Of a stretch of DNA of 64,000 nucleotides, positions 8,874 through 17,398 are shown in pieces. Positions within the stretch are counted from its first letter, which is position 1. Every line of letters starts with the position of its first letter. Below the pieces are notes generated by a model. It was given only the letters and a program-made list of their open reading frames with translations. It was not told the DNA's origin and ran no database searches. The stretch comes from Candidatus Zhuqueibacterota bacterium (GTDB lineage: Bacteria > Zhuqueibacterota > Zhuqueibacteria > Residuimicrobiales > Oceaniaggregativiventaceae), in NCBI GenBank assembly GCA_014728115.1, contig WJME01000139.1:62001-126000 (forward strand), given 5' to 3'. A program made the position numbers and the translations under genes.

Positions 8874-10147
8874 CCGGCCAGGACTTTTGTTTGGAATTTT
8901 CTACTGTATTGATACTGTTTATCGCTTTTCACTACGATAGGATGACTCACAATAGATCGCAGAACCTGGCTTATCTCAATTGCATTTTGGGGATTTATGA
9001 CTTTTCCCAGGTTTAGATCCTCGATCAACTCTGCAGCATTGCCTTGTGGTACCAGAGCCAGGATCGGCTTGCCCACCCCGATATATTCAAAAAGCTTACC
9101 CGTTAAAATCGCAGAATTACCCGGTACATCGTCGATAATGAGCAAGCAATAGTCTGTTGACTTTAAATGGGCGATGCTCCGGGTATGAGGCATGTAAGGC
9201 TTGAATTCGAAAATTTGACCTACCCGCGAGTCCTTGATTTGTTGCTTAAGCGGATCTCCCATTCTACCGATGAAACGAAAGATAAATTTTCCCACGACCT
9301 CTGGTTCTGTGTCGTACAATAGTTCCAGTGCTTTAGTCAATACCAGAGGAATATGATGACTGACGATTGTCCCGGTGTAGGTAACGATGATTTTATCATT
9401 TGGACGTTGTACAGGCTCTATGGGTTCGATATCATCTGGATCAAATCCATTACACAGCACATTCCATCTCGAATCCAGGCATTCCTGATGTCTTGAGACC
9501 AGATCGTCTTTTACCCCTTTGGTGACGGCAATGATCTTGTCTGCTTTTTTCAGGACCCTCTGTTCCATTTTTCGTTCAAGGGCACGTGAAAAATAGGGGC
9601 GTCGTTGTGGGGTGGTAAACCAGCCGATCCAGGAATCTCTAAAATCCGCAATCCATGGCAAACCGGAATAGTGTTGCAAGCCCAGTCCGATGAGATGGGT
9701 GGTATAAGGCGGAGCAGAGGAAAAAATCAGGTCAATTTTTTCACGGGTGATAATCTTTTTGCCCATTCGAATAGCAAACGGTAACCAACAAATGCGCGCA
9801 TCCGGTACAAACAGTGCAGCCCGAATCGATTCGGAAAAGCGTTGAGCTATTGACTGTTTTGTATGTTGTTGGGAAAAAATCAATACGTCTACAGAACGAT
9901 CGCTTTGCTTGGTAAGTTTTCTATAAATTGCATAAGGTTCGATGATGCGAGCCCGGTAGATTTTTACATCAGATGGTATATCCTCTGCCAGGGAAGTGTC
10001 CAGCACAGGATAGTCGGCATTGGATGCCGTCAACACGACTGGTTCCCAGCCATAGTCACGCAGATATTTGACAAATTTCAGGACTCGTTGCACACCCGAT
10101 CCGCCGGAAGGGGGGAAATAATAGGCAATAATGAGGACTTTACGCAT
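8849..10147 (-). CDS. Glycosyltransferase family 4
   Basis: A 432-residue GT-B enzyme. The N terminus has IIAYYFPPSGGSGVQRVLKF, the acceptor-side glycine loop of GT4 enzymes, then WIADFRDSW and, in the C-terminal lobe, GKLFEYIGVGKPILAL, the region around the sugar-nucleotide binding EX7E-like motif (here an E in the KLFEYIG helix). It is the last gene of a minus-strand series with the GT2 gene 17 bases upstream. Its 3' end overlaps the convergent deacetylase gene by 25 bases. It probably adds one sugar during assembly of the surface glycan; donor and acceptor are unknown. Confidence 0.85.
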   Translation of the reverse strand: MRKVLIIAYYFPPSGGSGVQRVLKFVKYLRDYGWEPVVLTASNADYPVLDTSLAEDIPSDVKIYRARIIEPYAIYRKLTKQSDRSVDVLIFSQQHTKQSIAQRFSESIRAALFVPDARICWLPFAIRMGKKIITREKIDLIFSSAPPYTTHLIGLGLQHYSGLPWIADFRDSWIGWFTTPQRRPYFSRALERKMEQRVLKKADKIIAVTKGVKDDLVSRHQECLDSRWNVLCNGFDPDDIEPIEPVQRPNDKIIVTYTGTIVSHHIPLVLTKALELLYDTEPEVVGKFIFRFIGRMGDPLKQQIKDSRVGQIFEFKPYMPHTRSIAHLKSTDYCLLIIDDVPGNSAILTGKLFEYIGVGKPILALVPQGNAAELIEDLNLGKVINPQNAIEISQVLRSIVSHPIVVKSDKQYQYSRKFQTKVLAGYFDSLAK

Positions 10148-10164
10148 AACAAAAGTTTTTCTGA

Positions 10165-11124
10165 TTAAAAGTCTATATCAATCCCGTTGACCCGTTTGAT
10201 TAAATAGGCATCGCTGCTTTCGCGGTGTGAGGTTACCATCTCGCCCAACAATCCCATAGAGAAAAACTGAATTCCGACAATAATGAGCAGTACCCCGAGA
10301 AAAAGAATGGGTCTGTTGCTGAGATAGATATTCAGCACCAGTCGCTGATAGGTGAGAATAAGCAAAACAATCGTGCCCATCAAAGCACTGATCATGCCGA
10401 TCAGGCCAAACAGATGAAGAGGACGTTTGCGATAGCGGGTCAAAAAAGTGATGGTGATAAGGTCAAATGCGCCACGCGTAAATCGAGCTGCGCCGAATTT
10501 TGACTTTCCGAATTGTCGCGGATGGTGTTGTACCGGCAACTCGGTCACTCGAAATCCGCTATGATGAGCCAACACGGGCAAATAACGATGTAAATCTCCA
10601 TACACCTGAATGGTTTTAATCACCTCTTTTCGATAGGCCTTGAGTCCACAATTGAAATCGTGTAACCAGATACCGCTCATCAACGAGGTGAAAAAATTAT
10701 ACACCTTGGAGGCCAGACGTTTGCTCAGGGGATCATGTCTTATTTTTTTCCATCCGGAAACAAGGTCATACCCCGACTCGAGTTTCTCGATGAGGTTGGG
10801 GATTTCGTCTGGATCATCCTGCAAATCAGCATCCATGGTCACCACAATATTGCCTTGGCACGCTCTAAAGCCTGCCGCTAATGCTGCTGCCTTGCCAAAA
10901 TTTCGCTGGAACTGGATCAATTTGACACGCGGATTCTGGTATACCAGGTCGTCCACCACCCGGGCAGATTCATCAAGGGATCCATCATCGATAAAGATAA
11001 TTTCGTAATTTCTGTCCCCAATGGTGTCAACAATGCGATTATAGAGTTCTTGAAGAGACTCTTGTTCATTATAAAAAGGAATGACCAGGGACAAGTCTAG
11101 AGATTGTCGTGTCTGACTATTCAT
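10165..11124 (-). CDS. Polyprenyl-phosphate glycosyltransferase (GT2, DPM1/GtrB/ArnC-like)
   Basis: A 319-residue protein with an N-terminal GT-A domain: SLVIPFYNEQESL, FIDDGSLD, QFQRNFGKAAALAAG, and the metal-binding DAD in VTMDADLQDDP. Two membrane helices follow near the C terminus (about 237-260 and 272-298). This is the layout of GtrB/ArnC-type enzymes, which load a sugar from a nucleotide donor onto polyprenyl phosphate at the cytoplasmic face. Its ATG overlaps the stop of the DUF4292-like gene by 4 bases. The product could serve GT-C enzymes such as the YfhO-like protein (885-3380) or the GT39-like protein (26824-28275); this link is inference. Confidence 0.88.
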   Translation of the reverse strand: MNSQTRQSLDLSLVIPFYNEQESLQELYNRIVDTIGDRNYEIIFIDDGSLDESARVVDDLVYQNPRVKLIQFQRNFGKAAALAAGFRACQGNIVVTMDADLQDDPDEIPNLIEKLESGYDLVSGWKKIRHDPLSKRLASKVYNFFTSLMSGIWLHDFNCGLKAYRKEVIKTIQVYGDLHRYLPVLAHHSGFRVTELPVQHHPRQFGKSKFGAARFTRGAFDLITITFLTRYRKRPLHLFGLIGMISALMGTIVLLILTYQRLVLNIYLSNRPILFLGVLLIIVGIQFFSMGLLGEMVTSHRESSDAYLIKRVNGIDIDF

Positions 11125-11900
11125 AATCTTATTTTCGTTGCGCTGGACGGAAGGTTTATTCTGAACTTTTTGGGGTCAATATCTTTATTGACCCTGATAT
11201 CGCTGTAAAACAGGGTTAGCTTTTCTTTCATCACCGGACGAGTAATGCGAATCGTTTGAGGAAGATGAACTCCATCGATACGCCTAAAGCGCTCATACTC
11301 TGCTTTGAGAATCAACTCGTTTTGATCATCGAACAATTGGGTTTCTGTCACCACCCCATGCTGTGGATCGATCCAATGCGCGACTTTGTGTTCTCCATAA
11401 TAGCCGCCAAGGATCAGATGTGAGTCGCCGCGTATCAGTTTGCCGTCTCGGAGTTCTGTGGCGGGTTCCAAACCGGCAAGCACCCGGAGGAGCTGGTCAT
11501 AGGATACATGAAAGTTGATAAAATACTCGAGGTTCAACTCTGCAGTCATGCCGGCATAATATGTGTTCTGCATGGGGGTGTAGATAATAAAACTGTCTGT
11601 GTCGGCAAAGAGCAATCCCACATCCATGCCCCAGGCGACTTCGAGTTTGACATAGACCGAATCCGGATTTTTTACAAGCACGGATGCATTTGCTGTCAAT
11701 GCTTCCCTGGGGGATTCGACGGTCAGGTTTCCTACTCCATCGAATGAACGCAGTCTTGTATAATTCTGGGCCAGCGCCCGTTTGACCACATCGATGCTCG
11801 ATTCTTCGAGTGAAAGAATCGAGCCGAATCGTGCACACCCGCTAACGATCAAAGCCAAACCTATGATTGCGAGTGAGAAAAGGTATGAGCGGACTTTAAT
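11121..11900 (-). CDS. DUF4292-like lipoprotein, probable ATT (or ATA) start
   Basis: About 259 residues. Reading back from the conserved part, the frame encodes a full lipoprotein signal: basic residues (KVR), a hydrophobic stretch, and the lipobox IVSGC with Cys at about residue 22. No ATG, GTG or early TTG precedes this; the only way to include the signal is an ATT at 11900 (or ATA at 11903), both correctly spaced from GAGG at 11913-11910. A TTG at 11858 would cut into the signal. The ATT overlaps the TAA of the TPR gene, so coupled translation is likely. The mature part resembles DUF4292, a LolA/LppX-like beta-rich fold found in FCB bacteria. Role unknown; probably outer-membrane biogenesis (inference). 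Confidence 0.72.
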   Translation of the reverse strand: MKVRSYLFSLAIIGLALIVSGCARFGSILSLEESSIDVVKRALAQNYTRLRSFDGVGNLTVESPREALTANASVLVKNPDSVYVKLEVAWGMDVGLLFADTDSFIIYTPMQNTYYAGMTAELNLEYFINFHVSYDQLLRVLAGLEPATELRDGKLIRGDSHLILGGYYGEHKVAHWIDPQHGVVTETQLFDDQNELILKAEYERFRRIDGVHLPQTIRITRPVMKEKLTLFYSDIRVNKDIDPKKFRINLPSSATKIRL

Positions 11901-13905
11901 TATGGTCGACCTCGGACAATTTCTGTACTACAGATTCGCGATTGTTGTCGAGTTCATAGGCGCGTTCCCATGCTTCCCGAGCTTTTTGTTTGTCACCCAG
12001 TTTGAAATAGACATCACCCAGGTGTTCATATACTTCAGCGTTATTATCCTGAATCGCGATAGATTTTTTTATATACTCCAGGGCGTGAGTGTACTCTCCC
12101 AATTGATACTGGATCCAACCCATCGTATCCAGAAATGCGGCATTATCCGGATGGGCTTGAACAGCCTTTTGTGATAATTCCAGTGCATATTCCAGTCGGA
12201 TCCCTCGCACCGCCAGATGGTAGGCATAGTTATTGAGGATCAATGGTGTTTCATTGTCTTTTTCGAGGACATTCTCATAAAGGTCCTCTGCCTTTTCATA
12301 CAGCTTTAATTCATCATACGCGCTGGCCAGTGTCAGGAGCGTTTGCAGGTTTTCGGGTTCGATCTCCATGGCTTTGTTGAGAAAGGGAATCGCCTTGGAA
12401 AATTCTCTTTTACGATTATAGATAAACCCCGTATAATAATTGATTTCAGGATCATCGGGAAATTTTTTCAAAGAGGTCTCGAAATTTTGCAGGGCAACGC
12501 CCAAACTATCCATGCGTAAATAATTCAATCCTCGTAACACCCAAAGTCCGGGCAGATCTGCACGCAACTCTATAGACTGATCGAAATAGGGTGCAGCACG
12601 TTGGTTTTTATCAATCATAAAATAATAACGTGCAAGAGTCACTGGCACTCGCCAATCTTTGCCATGATCGGAAACCAGATCTTCTACTTGTTGAATGGCC
12701 TTGAGCGTATCCCCTTTTTCCATCAGTAAATTTGAAATTTCAATTCGTGCCCCCACAAAGGTGGAATCTGCATCTTTGAGGGGTTCATACAAGGCAATGG
12801 CATCATTGTACCGATTTTCTTTTACATAGAGGTCGCGTAGCCTGCGACGTACCGTAAGAAAACCGGTATTTACTTGCAGTGCCTGTTCATAGATTTCTTT
12901 AGCCTTTTCATCGTTTTCAACGAGTTTATGAATCGATGCCAGAGCTAAAAATGCCCGCTCACTTTTGGGATGTTCGTCAAGCGTTTTTTGAGCAAACGAG
13001 AGAGCTTCAAGGGTGTCACCTGACTGGAAATAATACTGCAAGAGCTGGAGCTTGTCTGTGAGATCAGTCGTATCTTTGGCGACAAGAGTTTCATAAAGAT
13101 TTATGGCTTTATCCCAAGATTTCTTTTTTTCATACAATACGCGCAGTTCGGCTTTGGCATCATCAAAGTCTGAATTTTGCTGAACTGCGCGGTGATACCA
13201 TTCTATGGCTTTGCTGGTATCTTTTTGTGCTTTGGCTGTGGCTGCAAGAGCAAGGTATGCGGCTTCATTTTCAGGTGCGCTTTGTAAAACATCGGAATAA
13301 ACTGTGTTGGCGGCGCTAAAATTACGGCTTTGTAAGAAAAGGTGGCCAATACGTAACCGGAATTCAGGATCATCCAGGCCTTTCGCGACCATATCATGAT
13401 ATGTATTCAGGGCTTGATCGAAATTACGGTTGATAATTTGAAGTGAAGTCAGGCTGTACAGCGTCTCCAGATCATAGGGCCGAATATCTCTTAATCTTTG
13501 ATAAGCGGAAAGCGCCTCTTTATATTGCTTGAGCTTTTCATGACTCAATGCAAGTAATTCGAGAGCATCTACATTATCAGGGTCCAGCGCAAGGGCGCGG
13601 TTACATAAGCGAACACTCGATTTTATTTCACCCAGCACAAAATAATTTTCAGCCAAAGAGAGAAATATGCCGGGTGATGATGTGTCGATTTCCGCAGCTT
13701 GATGGTATTCGACGAGAGCATTTTTAGGCTGCCCCAGGAGTTCAGCCACTGCTCCCGAGATGATATGATTCATGGCTTCGCGATTATACGTTGGCTCTGG
13801 CTCTGTTTCTTTTTCCGGCTCTGGTTTGGTCAATGTGCGTAAAGATCCGCAACCCGTCATTCCGGCTAATAGAGCTATGAGCATTATGGTTTTATATCTT
13901 TTCAT
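11896..13905 (-). CDS. TPR-repeat lipoprotein
   Basis: A 669-residue protein with a lipoprotein signal (LLAGMTGC, Cys19) followed by an acidic linker and then tandem tetratricopeptide repeats covering nearly all of the rest, about 15 units. Typical repeat segments are LALDPDNVDALELLALSHE and AMEIEPENLQTLLTLASAYD. It would be a periplasm-facing protein-protein scaffold anchored in a membrane. It is the first gene of the minus-strand operon TPR, DUF4292-like, GT2, GT4, with a sigma70-like promoter upstream. Such TPR lipoproteins are common in FCB envelopes; the specific partner is not known. Confidence 0.88.
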   Translation of the reverse strand: MKRYKTIMLIALLAGMTGCGSLRTLTKPEPEKETEPEPTYNREAMNHIISGAVAELLGQPKNALVEYHQAAEIDTSSPGIFLSLAENYFVLGEIKSSVRLCNRALALDPDNVDALELLALSHEKLKQYKEALSAYQRLRDIRPYDLETLYSLTSLQIINRNFDQALNTYHDMVAKGLDDPEFRLRIGHLFLQSRNFSAANTVYSDVLQSAPENEAAYLALAATAKAQKDTSKAIEWYHRAVQQNSDFDDAKAELRVLYEKKKSWDKAINLYETLVAKDTTDLTDKLQLLQYYFQSGDTLEALSFAQKTLDEHPKSERAFLALASIHKLVENDEKAKEIYEQALQVNTGFLTVRRRLRDLYVKENRYNDAIALYEPLKDADSTFVGARIEISNLLMEKGDTLKAIQQVEDLVSDHGKDWRVPVTLARYYFMIDKNQRAAPYFDQSIELRADLPGLWVLRGLNYLRMDSLGVALQNFETSLKKFPDDPEINYYTGFIYNRKREFSKAIPFLNKAMEIEPENLQTLLTLASAYDELKLYEKAEDLYENVLEKDNETPLILNNYAYHLAVRGIRLEYALELSQKAVQAHPDNAAFLDTMGWIQYQLGEYTHALEYIKKSIAIQDNNAEVYEHLGDVYFKLGDKQKAREAWERAYELDNNRESVVQKLSEVDHN

Positions 13906-13935
13906 AAGTCCAATCTGTAAATATTCGTGACCTTT

Positions 13936-13964
13936 AATATATTGTTAATTTGGCATTTTCTCAA
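13936..13964 (-). promoter_or_regulatory. Sigma70-like promoter for the TPR-lipoprotein operon
   Basis: On the minus strand, TTGAGA (13964-13959) and TATATT (13941-13936) are separated by 17 bases, about 30 bases before the ATG of the TPR gene. Spacing and boxes match a housekeeping promoter. Confidence 0.55.
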
Positions 13965-14066
13965 GCAAAAAATAGAACGGTTGCGGATTAGACAATTTTT
14001 ATGTACCTTGTCATCTTACGCTAGAAATTGTTTTGCTGTTCCCTTTGATATAGAGTTGAGGAATGA

Positions 14067-15050
14067 ATGGCTGATAAACCTTCCTTTTGGGATAGACTGC
14101 GCTCCAATCAGTGGCGAGGTTATGTTTTTCTCGGGATTGCCATCTATTTAGTGCTGATTAATCAAATCATACGCGTGCGTCCGGATCATGTTTTTATTGC
14201 ATTGATGCTTTTTGTTCTCGCCCTGGGTCGCGGACGTATAAAATATTTTGTGATGGATTGGGCGCCATGGATCATTTTTTGGATAAGTTACGATATGATG
14301 CGTGGTGTTGCCGATAACTGGCGAGGTTTGATCAATATCACCTGGCCGTATGTCACCGAGTTGAAAATTTTTGGTCCTTTGTTCGGGGGCGTGATTCCCT
14401 GTTATCTCCTGCAAGACTGGCAGGTGATGCTGGAAGGATCTTTTTTAAAAGGAGTCTTTGACGGCATGGGTGGGCTCTTTTATACATTGCATTTTGGCAT
14501 GCCGATATTGCTTGGATGGTTATTTTGGCACACCACTGACGACCGTAAAATGTTTTACCGGTTTGTGTGGACCATGACCGTCTTGAATTTTGCAGCACTG
14601 GCCACCTTTATTCTCTATCCTGCTGCCCCCCCATGGTATGTATATAGCTATGGGTTTGGACAGCCCCCTCAAACCACGTTTTGGGGTCTGGGGGCGGGGG
14701 CATTGGTCAATGTGGATAAAATGATTGGTATGAATTTTTTCCAGACTCTGTGGGGCGGATTCAATCCAAACCACTTTGCCGCTATCCCCTCTCTGCATGG
14801 ATCATATCCTGTAGCTGTGGCATTTTTTACCTGGAAAAAATTTCGCAAATTTCCTTTTCTACTTTCTCTCTATCCGCTTGGCGTGTGGTTTTCTGCTGTC
14901 TATTTAAATCAACATTATATTATCGATCTTTTTATCGGCGTGGGATATCTAATCCTGGCCTATTATCTCACAGACAAAATTTTACTGCCCCATGTTTTTT
15001 CACGTTTCGTCAGTTGGGAGCCCCTCCGTAACCGTAATAAAGGAGATTAG
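14067..15050 (+). CDS. PAP2-superfamily membrane protein, inositolphosphotransferase/Aur1-like
   Basis: A 327-residue protein with about six hydrophobic segments. It carries the phosphatase/transferase motifs PSLHGSYP (C2, His) and NQHYIIDLFIG (C3, His...Asp), spaced as in the PAP2_3 group, which includes inositol phosphorylceramide synthase (Aur1) and related lipid phosphotransferases. A lipid head-group transfer or phosphatase role in the inner membrane is likely. The ATG at 14067 follows GAGG; the overlapping ATG at 14063 leads to a stop after three codons. It stands alone between the divergent TPR operon and the tRNA gene. Confidence 0.78.
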   Translation: MADKPSFWDRLRSNQWRGYVFLGIAIYLVLINQIIRVRPDHVFIALMLFVLALGRGRIKYFVMDWAPWIIFWISYDMMRGVADNWRGLINITWPYVTELKIFGPLFGGVIPCYLLQDWQVMLEGSFLKGVFDGMGGLFYTLHFGMPILLGWLFWHTTDDRKMFYRFVWTMTVLNFAALATFILYPAAPPWYVYSYGFGQPPQTTFWGLGAGALVNVDKMIGMNFFQTLWGGFNPNHFAAIPSLHGSYPVAVAFFTWKKFRKFPFLLSLYPLGVWFSAVYLNQHYIIDLFIGVGYLILAYYLTDKILLPHVFSRFVSWEPLRNRNKGD

Positions 15051-15065
15051 ATATAGATTTTTGAC

Positions 15066-15093
15066 TTGACATTTGTATAAGAATTGTTATATT
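15066..15093 (+). promoter_or_regulatory. Sigma70-like promoter of tRNA-Phe
   Basis: A perfect TTGACA (15066-15071) is followed after 16 bases by TATATT (15088-15093); transcription would begin about ten bases before the tRNA. Confidence 0.75.
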
Positions 15094-15110
15094 TGTATTC
15101 GCTTTGTGTT

Positions 15111-15183
15111 GGCGCTTTAGCTCAGTCGGTAGAGCAAGGGACTGAAAATCCCTGTGTCCCCAGTTCGATTCTGGGAGGCGCCA
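15111..15183 (+). tRNA. tRNA-Phe (anticodon GAA)
   Basis: A 73-base cloverleaf: acceptor stem GGCGCTT/AGGCGCC with one G-T pair, D arm GCTC...GAGC, anticodon stem AGGGA/TCCCT enclosing CTGAAAA (anticodon GAA), and T arm CCCAG TTCGATT CTGGG. The discriminator base is A and the terminal CCA is not encoded. A promoter lies directly upstream and an intrinsic terminator directly downstream, so it is a single-gene transcript. Confidence 0.96.
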
Positions 15184-15186
15184 CTA

Positions 15187-15226
15187 AAAACCCCTGATAT
15201 TCATGTTATCAGGGGTTTTCTTTTTT
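15187..15226 (+). terminator. Intrinsic terminator after tRNA-Phe
   Basis: An inverted repeat AAAACCCCTGATA / TATCAGGGGTTTT (15187-15199 and 15207-15219, 7-base loop) is followed by CTTTTTT. It sits four bases after the tRNA. Confidence 0.9.
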
Positions 15227-15285
15227 GTCTCTTTATCGGTTTGGTGTGCATTCGGACGCAGGGGGTAGGGCTTGACCACTCTGAC

Positions 15286-15624
15286 TCATTCCAAAGGTTC
15301 CCTCTTTTCTTCGAGCATTCCGTTTTCAGACCGTAACTCTCCATTCAATTTTTTGTCAAAGGTGATTTCCAAAACCGTCCGTTGTTCAGGATACACCCGG
15401 AATTTTTCATCTGATGTACTCAGGGTATATGTTCTGCTATCATCGCCAATTCTTGCAACATACCTTGCCTTTACCTCATAAACTCCCGGCCGCAATATGA
15501 GATGGTAATGATAGTCCTGTTTGTAGCCTTTTAAAACGATTGAAATCTTTTTGGCATTCCCTTTGATGGCCGGTCTATCTAAGTGCAGGATACTTTGCGC
15601 TCGATGGATAAAATCCCGTAATAA
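15286..15624 (-). pseudogene. Probable gene remnant (C-terminal fragment of a beta-rich protein)
   Basis: An open frame of about 113 codons between stops has no ATG or GTG; only a TTG at 15495, in the middle of the coherent stretch, could start it. The encoded text (ISIVLKGYKQDYHYHLILRP, then GVYEVKARYVARIGDD) looks like a real beta-sandwich or PEGA-like domain and continues well upstream of the TTG, so the 5' end appears to be lost. It ends 60 bases from the tRNA-Phe terminator. It could be a decayed gene or a chance reading frame; I favour decay, with modest confidence. Confidence 0.4.
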
Positions 15625-15661
15625 TCATCGTGCGCAATGTAAAATATTTTTTCAAGCGCTG

Positions 15662-15690
15662 TTGACAATGGCAGGGTAAAGCCCTATATT
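15662..15690 (+). promoter_or_regulatory. Sigma70-like promoter for the FAD oxidoreductase gene
   Basis: TTGACA (15662-15667) and TATATT (15685-15690) are separated by 17 bases and lie about 64 bases before the ATG at 15754. This also argues that the true start is 15754 and not the in-frame ATG at 15691, which would overlap the -10 box edge. Confidence 0.72.
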
Positions 15691-15753
15691 TTGTCTTTCT
15701 CCAAAGATTTGTGCCCAAAAGAAACCTTTCTTTATTTTAATCAGCACGGAGAA

Positions 15754-17382
15754 ATGATGAAAAATATCATATGGCTATTCCTTCTGGGGTTGCTTTATCC
15801 ACCACTTTCAGGGGCTGTGCAGAAATATAACGTTTGTATCTATGGCGGTACTCCCTCTGGTGTTATTGCAAGCATTGCAGCGAGCCGAAATGGCATGACT
15901 GTACTGCTTGTAGAACAGACCAGGCATGTCGGAGGACTGGCGACGAGTGGTCTGAATACCTCCGAAACCAATCACATGATCAACAAAGCCATCACCGGGA
16001 TTGCCTGTGAATTTTATATCCGTATGGGAGATCATTTTTCTCCGGAATATTTTGATACGTTTGCAAGCGGTCGAAAACTCGACTTTCAAGCAGGAGATCC
16101 GGCATTTTTTTACGAGTCGCATATCGCTGAAAAAACCTTTCAGGATATGTTGGCGGAAGAAAATATTGAGCTCATGTATCAAGCCTATGTCACACATGTC
16201 GAAAAAAGCGGTACCGATATTAAAATGATTGTGTTGAACGACACTTTATGGGTCGATGCACAGATATTTATCGATTGCACTTATGAAGGCGACCTCATGG
16301 CGCGCTCCGGTGTGTCCTATACGTATGGTCGTGAAAGCATCGAGACCTATAACGAATCTTTGGCAGGAATACGTCTTTACGACAAGGAGTTCGAGACTCG
16401 AACTGTAGATGAGAATGGCGAGTTGTTGCCATATTTTAGTCGGCCTGAGGGCTTGGTACCGGGACAAGGAGACAACCGGGTCATGAATTACAATTTTCGC
16501 CCTACTATGACCCAAGATCCGGATAACTTTGTCCCTGTAAAGCGGCCAGAGAATTATGATTCTACTCGGTATCAGCTTCTCGCCGATTATTTGGAACATC
16601 ATCCCGATACCCACATATGGAATCTGGTGGGCATTTATAGGCGAGGAAATAATAAATTCGAGTTTAATAATCAACAAAACGCCATCATATCCCTGGGACT
16701 CTTTGGCGGTAATATCGATTATCCTGATGCGGATTATAAGCGACGACGGGAAATTGTGCAAGATCATAAAGATTATACTTTGGGGTTATTATATTTTTTG
16801 GGTCATGATGAGCGAGTGCCCGAGCAATTATGTCAGGAGATGCTTTCTTATGGCTTTGCCAAAGACGAGTATCCCGATAACAATCATTTTCCCTATTATC
16901 TGTATATCCGCGAGGCACGTCGTATGATTGGAGATTTTGTAGGGACAGAGCATGATATATTACAACAGCGCAGTAAAGCGGATGCAGTTTGTCTGGGATC
17001 TCACTGGATCGATTCGCACCATGTACAACGTGTGGCCTTGTCAGATACGACGTTTACCAATGAAGGCCGGATCTGGGAAAAAATAACCCAGCCCTATGAA
17101 TTGTCATATCGTTTGCTGTTACCAAAAGCAACCGAATGCACCAATCTGCTCGTACCGGTATGTGCTTCATTATCCCATGTCGCGTTTTGCTCCTATCGCC
17201 TTGAACCCACCTGGATGCAGATGGGTCATGTTTCCGGGACTGCAGCAGCCCTTGCGATAAAATCAACCGACTCTTTGCACAATCTCGATATAGACGCGTT
17301 GCAACAAAGTTTGGTCAGAGAGGATATGATCGTTAAAATCGACGTTCTCGGTCCTTATAGAGATTATAGCGATGACTTTTAA
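15754..17382 (+). CDS. Secreted FAD-dependent oxidoreductase (FAD_oxidored family)
   Basis: About 542 residues from the ATG pair at 15754 (GGAG just upstream). A signal peptide (hydrophobic IIWLFLLGLLY, cleavage near LSGA) is followed at once by a dinucleotide-binding motif, CIYGGTPSGVIASIAASRNG, and by VGGLATSGL, both typical of the FAD_oxidored group (PF12831). A C-terminal FAD-contact region has RLEPTWMQMGHVSGTAAALA. The substrate is unknown; relatives are often linked to polysaccharide or xenobiotic breakdown. The following SUMF1-like gene starts 16 bases downstream and is also secreted, so the two probably form an operon. FAD would need to be loaded before or after export, which is unusual but known for this family. 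Confidence 0.82.
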   Translation: MMKNIIWLFLLGLLYPPLSGAVQKYNVCIYGGTPSGVIASIAASRNGMTVLLVEQTRHVGGLATSGLNTSETNHMINKAITGIACEFYIRMGDHFSPEYFDTFASGRKLDFQAGDPAFFYESHIAEKTFQDMLAEENIELMYQAYVTHVEKSGTDIKMIVLNDTLWVDAQIFIDCTYEGDLMARSGVSYTYGRESIETYNESLAGIRLYDKEFETRTVDENGELLPYFSRPEGLVPGQGDNRVMNYNFRPTMTQDPDNFVPVKRPENYDSTRYQLLADYLEHHPDTHIWNLVGIYRRGNNKFEFNNQQNAIISLGLFGGNIDYPDADYKRRREIVQDHKDYTLGLLYFLGHDERVPEQLCQEMLSYGFAKDEYPDNNHFPYYLYIREARRMIGDFVGTEHDILQQRSKADAVCLGSHWIDSHHVQRVALSDTTFTNEGRIWEKITQPYELSYRLLLPKATECTNLLVPVCASLSHVAFCSYRLEPTWMQMGHVSGTAAALAIKSTDSLHNLDIDALQQSLVREDMIVKIDVLGPYRDYSDDF

Positions 17383-17398
17383 TTCTACGAGGTGACTC

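Noticed and set aside
14063-14074. ATG at 14063 as the start of the PAP2 gene
   Set aside because: This frame stops after three codons; the ATG at 14067 opens the full protein.
15066-15624. tRNA-Phe as an integration site of a mobile element
   Set aside because: No integrase, no repeat of the tRNA 3' end and no other mobile gene was seen nearby.
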